Shown here one piece after another: positions 10,675 through 20,390 of a DNA stretch of 60,088 nucleotides. Position numbers and translations under genes: made by a program. This stretch comes from Bifiguratus adelaidae. Its lineage: Eukaryota; Mucoromycota; Endogonomycetes; Endogonales. The stretch is from contig MVBO01000026.1 of assembly GCA_002261195.1 (NCBI GenBank), forward strand, positions 96,770 to 156,857, in the 5' to 3' direction. How positions within the stretch are numbered: position 1 is the first letter of the stretch; each line of letters opens with the position of its first letter. The notes under the pieces were generated by a model, which did not search any database, was not told where the DNA came from, and was given only the letters and a program-made list of their open reading frames with translations.

Positions 10675-10703
10675 GTGCAGAAAAGCAGCAGGAAAGAGTG
10701 CAT
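10671..10703 (-). promoter_or_regulatory. uORF 1 in the bZIP leader, 10 codons
   Basis: ATG at 10703..10701 opens a 10-codon, hydrophobic frame (MHSFLLLFCT) ending TGA at 10673..10671. The stop shares bases with the ATG of uORF 2, so a ribosome finishing uORF 1 sits on the next start. Such arrangements can control stress-regulated bZIP factors such as Gcn4 and ATF4; function here is inference. Confidence 0.4.
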
Positions 10704-12182
10704 CAAGGTGAGAACAATTAGAAAAGGAAAAGAATAAATCGATAAAAAAGGAAAAGCGCTTCGACGTTACCCAAGCGCCAGACAGCTGGATATTGGTTTC
10801 GTCCCTGCAAACCCGTGCTTATGCGACTTGCGCGCCGGGGACTGACAACATCGGCTGCAAACTGCGGTTGCTGGGCGTCCATGCGGCCAGAAAAGCCGTC
10901 GGCACGAAAGCGGCATAGCATTTTCATCGGCCGACAGAACGTCCATGGGTTTGGTATGTAGCCTTGTTTGGTTTGACGCAATCTTCCGTGACCTTTGCGG
11001 TATATCTCCTTTTATGTCATGCATATGGCTTTGATATGGCGTATTTCGCCTCACAAAATAGTTTCGAGATCGATTTATCATCCTTTCTGACGACGCTACG
11101 ATCATGTTTACGGTGTATGCATCTAGATCGCTCTCGAACATGAGCTGCAAGTATTATAAGGTGCGTTATGTTTACCCAGTACACATGTTAACCTAAATCA
11201 GTCTCCCGTTTCCGGGGAACTTCTTACACTTATTCGAATCAGGATGATCGGTGTTTCGCCCCTCAAATCTTGCCTGTCCTACCGCGCGTAAATGGCATTC
11301 CAAACAGTCGGGGCTTCGCGAAGGACCTGGAGAAGTACAGGACATGCGGGAAACGAAAATGTCTGTCTAGGTATATGTTGCCAAATCGCGCTAAGTTCCA
11401 GGCACACGGCGTTGTGCGGTTAGGTCAACCTGATTTGCTGGACCGACCAATCCCTAAGTCTATGACGATCTTCATCTATGATCTTTCCCTTACCGGTTTT
11501 GGTTCAAAAGAATGCAAATGCACATGGTTGAGCATCTTACCGTGTTAGATGATTTAAGGTTAAATACAAAAGACCGATACTAGAGAGCAAGCGTCACAAT
11601 ATCAATCCAGACGTCAAAAGAGCGCAATTGGTTAGTCACACGCGTACCATGATGCCATAAGTGGTTCTCTGGTCCAATACATACCAAGACATTTAAGGCT
11701 TCGTTGTATGTCAGGAACGGCTTTGGTGTAGGACATTCCTGGGGTTGGACACGTCTATCTCAAGCCAATTGATCACGTCAGATTGTCCGATTTGCGAGGA
11801 ATCCAACATGGTGTAGGTGTCGCGTTCACCGCGCACATGCGAATTGGTCCATCCTGGCTGCCTTTTGCCCCTGTGTGCATACAAAATAGATTGATTTGAC
11901 CTGTGTCAGCTGTCTGATTAGCTTTTATGATAACCGATCCTTGCATAATCTAAGCCATTCTACCGACCCGTCTATGAATGCCTCCATTACCCGGTTGTTT
12001 TGCGCGCTCAATCAATGCGCGAATTGGATCCGCATTGGAATTTTATGTGCGTGATTGTACGGCCTCAAGTCCCAGTTATCTTATCTTCCCCTAACCCTTC
12101 CTGGTATCGCTGTTGTGACTCGTTTTCTCCATACCTTTTTTCGCGAGTTCGACAGCGCAGACGGGATCCTTCTTGGGTGATT
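10704..12182. other. long divergent intergenic region, bZIP / MFSD1-like
   Basis: About 1.5 kb with no supported gene. Frames of 90-130 codons exist on both strands (for example 11150..10767 minus and 11270..11548 plus) but look like non-coding translations. It probably contains the promoters and leaders of both flanking genes. This is several times the usual divergent spacing in the window. Confidence 0.5.
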
Positions 12183-13996
12183 ATGGAGTCGCCAGCGGAG
12201 CCCTCTCGGGGGTCGAGCTCGTCTACGTTATCATCACTATCTACGAGTACATCCTCTCTTTCTTCAACGCAAACGGTCACCCGCAATGAGCGGACACCGT
12301 TGCTCTCAATAGATCGAGCCATTCCCAGTAGCGCAGCCTCTTATGGTGCGCACGTAGGGAGTTTGTCCACCAATACACTTTCGTTAGACGATCTGACGCC
12401 AAAAACAACACCATCCGCTGGTCATGCACGTCGGCCTACTTCACACCGTCCCTTAGTTACCCTACGGCATGCGGTTATGCTTCTGCTTGCATGCTATCTC
12501 CTGTTTGGATCCTACTTCTGCATGGAACTGCCTTCAGCCCTTAACACACAACTGCATCATCACCTCGGTATTCCCTATGCTCAATGGCAGTATGAGCTCA
12601 ACTGGCTCTTCAGCGTTGCGTCGGTACCCAATGTCATCGTACCTTTTCTCGGGGGCATAGCGTTGGATCGCTATGGTCTGGGAACAACTTTGACTGTAGT
12701 TACTGCATGCGTAATAGCCGGTCAAGCCATCTTTGCTCTAGGAGTGTCCGCAAAAATGTTCTCCATTATGCTTGCGGGAAGATTTGTGTTCGGATTGGGA
12801 GCTGGCAGTCTCGAAGTTATACAAGGCAAGATCACGACAGAATGGTTTGAGCACACGCCATGTCTAGCTTTTGCTCTCGGCCTGAACCTGACAGTTGGCC
12901 GGATTGCGACAGCTGTCAATTACAATCTGACACCGTTACTGGATCAATGGTCAGGAGGTGCACAAGCAGGAGTCTGCTGGATTGGCGTCGGCATATGTAT
13001 AAGTAGCGCATTAGCAGGCTACTATATGTACATTCTGGATCAGGACGAGTCGCGAATAGCGTGCGGAGTCGATCCGTCAAATATACCACACCGAAGCAAC
13101 ACAGCATCGCCCGACAATGGGGCCATCACCATACCCAAAGCTGGAGCGTCCAGCAGTCTATCCATCACCAAGCATCTTGTACATTTCTCCACTTCATTTT
13201 GGATTCTATGCGTGGTCATATTCCTCATTTACGGAGCTGTACAGCCCTTCATGCACATTAGTTTTGACGTAAGTACCCTCGTACTTTTGCGCACGTAAAT
13301 CATATACTGACAGCGTGCATCCAGTTTCTTCATAGCGTATATTACCCGGATTCTCCTGCTTATGCGTCAAGTGCTCAGTCGATCCCAGATATCCTGTCTT
13401 CGGTTCTTTCACCGATGTATGGTCTCCTGACAGATATGATTGGGCGCCGCGCTAGTTCTCTCCCCTTTGGATGTCTTATCATCGCGGTATCCCATCTCAC
13501 CCTCGGACTAGGTGCCACAAGTAAGCTTACGGCTAGGCCCACCGCGCTGTCGTCACTATCATACAGCGCCGCTGTGCCAAGTCTCGTCGGTATTGGTCTT
13601 GGATATTCAATGATCGGTGGGGTAGTATGGCCCTGTATACCGCTTTTGATACGAGGCTTGAACAGCGAGTATCGGAACGAAGTTTTGGGGACAGCTTACG
13701 GGCTAGCGACGGCTATTATGAACGTAGCTTTGACAATAGTACCGATCGGAGTGGCGTTTGTTCGAGTCGGATTTGGGGGTGAGGAAAATGCGTCTGAAGG
13801 CGATGATATCGATGGTGAAGATGATTCAGGTTGGCTCGCAGTAGAAATCTTCTTCACTTCTCTGGCGATGCTTGGATGCTTATGTTCTATTCTCATCTGG
13901 TGGATGGATCGTTACAAAGGCGAAAGGGTTTTAGAGCAATGGGTCTCTGCTGATGATGATAAAGAAGACGACGAGGAGCAACACACTGTATTGTAG
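12183..13996 (+). CDS. MFS carrier, MFSD1-like (lysosomal/vacuolar type)
   Basis: Two exons, 12183..13268 and 13325..13996, separated by a 56-nt GT-AG intron; 585 aa. The first transmembrane segment ends in LLFGSYFCMELPSALNTQL, resembling the FGSYFCYDNPAAL region of MFSD1, a lysosomal dipeptide exporter. Further family-like pieces are the P-N-V...GG..DR loop (residues about 146-160), GRFVFGLGAGSLEV and SMARI-like NLTVGRIATAVN. About twelve membrane segments can be drawn. The 90-residue N-terminus is Ser/Thr-rich and contains ERTPLL, an acidic dileucine sorting motif. I chose the ATG at 12183 over an in-frame one at 12000 because the extra residues look non-coding. Substrate is inferred only from the family. 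Confidence 0.8.
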
Positions 13997-14624
13997 AAGC
14001 TGATTACTTATTATTCATTATATTGTATACTATATATACTCGCACAATTTGCATACGTTTTCACAGAGCTTGTTCGAATCTTCAAAGAGATTACTGAATC
14101 TCTTTCCCTCTTCCACCATGAGACTCTGTCGGATGCTTATTATCAAAAGTACACAAGGAGCATAGGAACGCTCACGTATCACGACAGCAGTTTCATTCTC
14201 CTTCACAAGTTTAACCCAAGAGCAGTTGATGTTCCTCCCAAAATGGAAACCACATTCTGCAGGCATATTTGGAACACTGTACCTGAAAGTAACACTGGGT
14301 GCTCTCAGGAGCGCGTCCTTAGTGCTTACACATTGCTTGAGCTTTGAGGCACACCGAATCATTACTCTACACCTCGACGAGCAAGAAACGCTTGATAAAG
14401 TGCGGGGCTAGACGCTAGGTGTAGGTAAATTGCCAAGCAAGACAACACGCGTCTTTTTGCGCAGTTGACGGAGAGGTACAACAGTTCGTTCCACTCTTAC
14501 ACGCAATCTGGGTATAAGGGTCGCGCAGTAGCCTTAGTTACCTCATAGTATACTTTAACAACGTCGTCAACCTTCTCGACACTCGAAACACGCAACCTAT
14601 CAACAAAAGCCACAGCTTCGTGAT
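13997..14624. other. intergenic, no gene recognised
   Basis: The 3' flank of the MFSD1-like gene and 5' flank of the double-Myb gene. A 110-codon minus frame (14362..14030) has no recognisable features and is not supported. Confidence 0.5.
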
Positions 14625-17610
14625 ATGACCTCCAGCCACTCGGATGCGGTAGTTCGTCGCCGTCGAGCGTCAAGCGCATTGTTTCACTTATCCGAGCTCA
14701 CTCTGGATGATGACGTGAGAAGAACTCGATCGTCAACGCCTTTGCAAGAGCTTGACCAGCAGCAAGTAGAGGCTCTTGATAGCTTGGTTCGGATGTCCCC
14801 ATCAGGAGAAGGCGGGATACGCAATCCCAGCCATAATAGAAGTCTGGTCGCGGAGTCACCACATAAAAATGAAAACGTGATATCTCACAAACAACCCAAT
14901 GGTGACGGGTCGCTCATCTGCTCCCAACATCATCAATCACATGGTAAGCTGAGAACATTCAACCATACAAAACGCTCATACGACTCAGATTCTGCTTCCT
15001 CACGGAATAACACTGACTCCAGTGATGGCGAAGTTTATAGCGATTCTGAAGCTGATAAAGAGAACCTCGAAAGACCCCGTAGAAGACCTTGGACATTGGA
15101 GGAAACGGCGGACTTGCTTGAAGGTGTCATGGAGGTAACGATCAAGCGGTACTAAGTCCCAACTCTCCTGACGGTTGTTTGTAGCACGGCGTTGGCAATT
15201 GGACAAGCATTTTGCGTGACCAACAGCTAAGTTTCAACGATCGTACCACGGTAGATCTGAAAGACAAGTGAGTGCAAGGCGGAGAAATTCGAACTGTCAT
15301 CCACATAAGATGCTTATCCTTCATACAGGTTTCGCAACCTCTATCCCAAAGAGTATTACGAATTATACCCGTCTCAAGCACGCCCAGAATCCTTACAAAG
15401 TGAGGCGAAGCCAAATGGGAGCCATCTAAGTTTGAATGGCGGTGACTTTACTGCCGCATGTGAGGAGACGAGCTTTGTAGAGACAAGTAGCGGCATCAAA
15501 TTCTTTCGGAATTCGAAAGACAAACGGTTCTTTACCGAGGAAGAAGATGAGGCCCTACTTGCAGGAGTTGAACAGGTGAGCAGGAAGGCCGTAGTCAAAG
15601 TCACCACTCATGCGATTGCCGTTGTGCAGTATGGACCTGCTTGGTCAACCATACGCGATGACCCATACTTGCATCTCGGTCATCGAAAGTCTTTAGATCT
15701 GCGTGACAGGTAACGCTCTCTTATTTTCATCTAGCTAGAGGCTAAGCATCATGGCAGACTTAGAAATATGGATCCTGAAAGATATGGAAAGCTGGGCTTC
15801 TTACCATATCGAAGGACGAAGAGAACTCGAACATCTCTGGAAGCTTCCTCAAATGGCGGCGAGTTCTCCCAACGAGAAGATGCAGAAATGTCGCGTAACA
15901 TGGACGAGGACGGTGTCGTTGGCCAGATCTTGCCAGACGATTTGGCTAGGCACAGCAACTTTTCTCAAACGGGTGATGACCGTAATGATGATGTTGATTT
16001 GCAGCAAGGTATGACAGATGACATTGTTGGCATAGATCACGACCGCCAAGACGAAGGTGAAGATGAGAATGGTCAAAATCTCGATTATTCTGTTCCCCTC
16101 AAGATGGACTTGTCGTCAATCGATATTGACAATGATGAAATAGCATACGAGAAGGCGCGACAGTCCAAGGATGCTTTTGGGAATCCTCAGGATAATTTGA
16201 TCGATATATTGAACAGTGACGATGATATCGCTTCCGGCTACGTCGACAAGCATGGAGAGCTTTTCAGCGGAGAAATTGAACCAGAGGATGCAGAGATGGA
16301 ACCAGAACATGCGGATTCGCGAACGTTGGATCTATTTCATATCAAGAACGTTACCCTCACGCGTGGGTCACACTCACATCGAAGTCATAGAGAAGCAGAA
16401 GCAGATGGCAAACGAATAACCTCCGCTGCAAGGATGTTACATGCTCCAGATGCGATGTCGAAAGCGCACACTTCCGCACAAGATCCGCCATCGCCTCGAG
16501 AAGAGGTTAACGTTTCGCCCTACAAAAGGAATGTCGCGATCCGCTCACCGCGCCACAGTATCAAAGTTCAGAAGGGTCAGCAAAACCGCAAGTCTTTCAA
16601 TTCGTCGGGTTCATCTGCGGATGATTCTGAGGCAGAAGTCGACCTTGCTAACAAGACGATTTTTGCACCATTGGAGGAAAATTCGCTCAACGAAGCATTC
16701 GAGTTGACAAGGCAATTTGAGGCAGCCCAAGCGGGCAGATCAGTTATTCCTGTCCAAGACAAATATTCCGGCCGCGAACGTCCCAGCCCATCTGGCACTG
16801 AACGGTCGCTGAGAGACGTTTCACTATCAAGAGCGGCTCCATGTGGCATCAACATGCAAAGGCGCGATGAAGGCATGGCTAAATCCACTGAGGCGGCGGT
16901 TGGTCGCACTCGACGTTTGACTAATGCACATCCAACCTACGTCGATCTGATGACACCTCCCCCCACAGCATCTTCTAAGCATTATGCTCGGGCTCAGCGT
17001 CCCTTAGCACTTAAATCGACGGGCTCATCTCAGAAGAACAACCATTGGGAAGCCGCCGAGCCAAGCATCTTGGCCGACAAAGCCAACAAGAGCACGCCTC
17101 ATCGAACTTCTAGATTGGGGTCAGATAAGGTAATGCATTCGGCACCTACTTACAGACAACGTTATTCCGTTCTTGATCAGCTCAGTGACGATCACCTCGA
17201 AAAATTTGATGTAGACAAGCGGCATTCATTTCACTTTCGCGACAAACTCGGCAGATCATCCAAGTATCCTCCCGAAATCTCGAAAGTCTTGGGGATCAAA
17301 GTCAAAAATGGGGTAGGTGGCAATACGAGGCTGCTTAATTCTGTGACTGAGCATTTTGCAGTCTTTGCACTACAAATTGAGATGGAAGTCTGCATGGCAA
17401 CCAGCGGAGACGATCCCCCTAAGCAAGGTTGGGCACAAGCGCATCACAGACTTTGTGCAAGCTGTTTCTGAAGAGCCAGGCATCGATCCACCTTCGCGAG
17501 ATGTTCACTCTGAAGGAGAGAATATCAATGCCGAACAAAAGCGAGAAGACATTTGGATACCAAGCGAGGAAGTATGGAGAAAGCGCAAAAGACGTAGCAT
17601 GTGGTTCTAA
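14625..17610 (+). CDS. TAY1: double-Myb telomere-repeat binding protein, Tay1/Teb1-like
   Basis: Six exons: 14625..15134, 15185..15267, 15329..15575, 15630..15709, 15758..17312 and 17362..17610; about 907 aa. Tay1 (Yarrowia) and Teb1 (S. pombe) bind TTAGGG-type repeats through two Myb domains. Both Myb domains are assembled across introns: the first is RRRPWTLEETADLLEGVMEH...GNWTSI...VDLKDKFRNLYP, the second is KRFFTEEEDEALLAGVEQ...PAWSTI...LDLRDRLRNMDP. VDLKDKFRN and LDLRDRLRN are telobox motifs, seen in telomere-repeat binders. Before them is a 150-residue acidic Ser-rich stretch, and after them more than 500 mostly disordered residues with acidic patches. The last 100 residues regain order (SVLDQLSDDHLEKFD..., then a Trp/Lys-rich exon). 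Role as telomere binder versus promoter TTAGGG factor cannot be decided. Confidence 0.82.
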
Positions 17611-18904
17611 TATACATGTATCATGTAATACTTTTGGATAGCCTCAGACATTAGTTCTTCTCTCGTGATCTGTAATTGATTCCAAGTTATGGACACTAGC
17701 ATTAAAATTTTCCCCAAACGTTTGACTGAACGTGCGGCGGCGACACATCGCGCGCCAAGAAGCGTATAGAGAACCTCCATAAAAGGCAAATTTTTATATC
17801 GAGTTGTTTCCGAATGGCCTGTAAGATATACTGCCGCGGCCCGCGGCCGCGCGGGGGAGGGGGTTGGTTTCCAAAACTTGACGACTTTGACGTCTTTTGA
17901 GTCTATTTGTTATTTATTCGTTTGATTGTTCCGCTCGAAAGGATGTACCTAGGGGCAACTGTGATTCACCGCTTCTAATCCCAATCTATAATTGGCCGGA
18001 CTCCTTGGGTAAACTCGTACGAAGAAGTGGAGGAGTAGCACAAGTTCTATTCAGCATGCCATCTGATGTGCAATGTGGAGCATAGCACACGCCAAGAAAC
18101 TGAAAAGCGAGAAAATTTCAGACGATGACATAAGATAACCAAGAGAAGCTGTGCGCAGCACTTTCCAAGATATTAACGGTCTTTCTCCTTTGATCATACC
18201 TCAATTATGTTTTTCTGTTCACACAATGTCCTATATTCATTGGCGGGCTAAAATTCTTCGGCCCGCGAATGTCTGCGTGTGGGAACGCTGGATAAAGAGC
18301 GTGAGCAGCGACACTTCGTGCCGGCTGATTCGGCAAACAGTTCCTTTGGGTACGCAGACGCGTGCCATGAGTAGATGGGCTTGCGCTTGTTCACCCAGAC
18401 TGGTCAGATGCAACGTACGACGAGCTGTACCGTGTTCGGGTAGCGGGCAGGCAATTTGGTGTGGCCCTCGACTTCCCACCAGGAAGGAGACAACAGCTCC
18501 CTAACTTGTCAAGTGTCAGAATCAATATACAAAATTCTAACGGTAACGCAACTGCAGTGCAGTCTAGGAATACAGCTAACTCGGCTTCTCTCCGAGCACA
18601 GTACATATATATATATCGATGATGAGACCTCATTTCAGAGCAAACTGCCATAGGCAAATTATTCTCATCCACCAAGTGAAGAGAAACGTACTCTATCATG
18701 GTTAGGCCAAGTGTAAGAGGTTGCCTATGCAAACATAGGCTGCGAGGATCATCAGCACTGTATAAACCATCTCCTATTGCCAAGCTAATGTACATACTCA
18801 ATTCGAAGACCGAATGGGACATTCTAATATAATCAATCTATAGACACAGCGTCTGCAGGTACACTGCTTACTAATGACGCGTATTGTTTAGGATATCTGG
18901 AGAC
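17611..18904. other. 1.3-kb convergent gap without a recognised gene
   Basis: Flanked by two 3' gene ends, where neighbouring convergent pairs leave only 50-150 bp. Frames of up to 143 codons occur (18822..18391 minus, 18151..18504 plus) but show no protein-like features. A very GC-rich element lies at 17832-17862. No tRNA, snRNA, SRP or RNase P motif was recognised by eye. Confidence 0.5.
17832..17862. other. GC-rich palindromic element with G-runs
   Basis: The stretch contains CCGCGGCCCGCGG, which is two SacII-type palindromes around one C, overlapping GCGGCCGC and followed by GCGGGGGAGGGGG. It is almost pure G+C inside an otherwise AT-balanced gap. It could form a hairpin or contribute to a G-quadruplex. 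No function is assignable. Confidence 0.45.
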
Positions 18905-20223
18905 TCATATTTTTAGCATCTTGGCCGAAAGCAAATGCGATGCCTTACTTTTGATCTGCTCCTGGTTCTTGGGATCTGCCACATCTACTGCAGTCTCACC
19001 GTCCTCGGTCAATTCGTCGACTCGAATGGCGGGAATGCTGCAGAGGAAAGCAACAACGGGTATAAAGGACTCGGCTGATGCGCAGTGAAGCGGCGTCCAA
19101 CCTTGGGTATAGGTTGAGAAAAGATGTGTCTCAATGACCTCACTACTTACCTTCTTTATCCTTGAGATTTACATCGGCATCCAGATATTGAACGAGCCAC
19201 ATGACAATATCCAAGTGGCCATAACTTGCGGCGATATGCAAGAAGGTCCAATTTTTAGTCCCAAATTGCTCATCAACGTTCTTGCCGGAATTCCTGAAAT
19301 AAGAGCATACTCTTGCTGTATCGCCCTCTCGACAAGCTTCCAAAGCAGTGACAGTTTCCTCAAAGGTAACTCGTTTTTTTGTTGTCACCCGCAAAGGTCG
19401 CGCTGTTCCTGTTGATTTTGAAGCTGGCGAAGTGCTGTGAGCTGAGGAAAGGTCGGAGATTAGGGTTGAAGTGTTTGATATAGAAGACTTAGTCCGCTCT
19501 ATCTCCATTGCTTTGACCTCGTCACGATATCGCACGACTGCAAGGATCCAGATTAACCGATGAATAACGTGATTTCCATCAAATGTCCTACCTTCTGTGA
19601 GACCAATGAATGCGTCAACACAGGTTGCATCCGCGCAATCCACCGCTCTCATATTCCGCCGATTACGCTTGTTTGGATTCATACCCATCTCAATAAGTCG
19701 CTGTGGTGGAATTCAGCACCTCATGACTACTATGACCATTACGTACCTTTATTACAGCCTTCATGCCGAAAAAAGCTGCCAAATGTAAGCAAGTGTTGCC
19801 GCTTCCCCACAATTGAGACAAGAACATGTTTGTTATCTTGGTACTTTGCATTTCCCTGCTTATGATGGATACGAATTGCAATATTTCCAGTGCAATATCC
19901 TCATGTCCGAGCAAGCATGCCAGGTGCAATGCGTTCAAATTCTTGACGGACACCCCTAACAGCTCGTTCGCTTCCGCATAAACATCGTCTTCGAACTCAA
20001 AAGAGCTTTCTCCGTCATCACAATCTCTTGTCATTAGCAGTTTCAGACATACTGCTCCGTCCTGTTGCTCAAATAAAGATCGAAGCTTGCTCCTTTCGTC
20101 TTCCACAATGCAACGCTTGATTGACCTCCACAGCAGATCATCCTCTCGTTGAAAACCTGGCGACGAGGTCTTGGGCTTCTCTGACGGTTGACAAACCATA
20201 TCCGCCACGTTTGCTGTCATCAT
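18905..20223 (-). CDS. ankyrin-repeat protein with central PP1-docking RVxF motif (MYPT-like)
   Basis: Four exons: 20223..19747, 19700..19592, 19537..19151 and 19101..18905; 389 aa. Ankyrin repeats occur in two blocks. The first (about residues 90-195) includes NALHLACLLGHEDIALEIL and NTCLHLAAFFGMKAVIKRLI. The second (about 260-375) includes FLHIAASYGHLDIVMWLVQY and GWTPLHCAS. Directly before the second block is KKRVTFEE (RVTF near residue 251), followed by TALEACREGDTARV. This order, RVxF then ankyrin repeats, is that of MYPT1-type targeting subunits of protein phosphatase 1 (KVKFDDGAVFLAACSSGD). The N-terminal extra repeats are not part of the MYPT plan. PP1 binding is inferred. Divergent from the CLC gene, 167 bp between starts. 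Confidence 0.75.
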
Positions 20224-20390
20224 CGACGGCTCAGTGTCATTCTCCTTGACAGGAACGCAAACAGGTGCGTGTGTCCTTACTCTTTCCTTTTCGGGCGCAT
20301 TCCTTGCGTTGTTTGGCAGGGAATAGTGTCAGGTCACGTCTGTCGGTTTATGCAGGAAAGCGTAGAGAAGTCTTTGATTGCGTCTTCGAC

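Noticed and set aside
10767-11150. 127-codon minus-strand frame upstream of the bZIP gene
   Set aside because: No domain, odd composition, and it lies where the bZIP promoter is expected. No splice partner found.
12000-12182. 61-codon N-terminal extension of the MFSD1-like carrier
   Set aside because: Cys/Arg/Trp-rich translation unlike a membrane-carrier N-terminus. The ATG at 12183 gives a conventional Ser-rich cytosolic start.
18391-18822. 143-codon minus-strand frame in the 1.3-kb gap
   Set aside because: Composition is not protein-like and no homologous motif or intron structure supports it.
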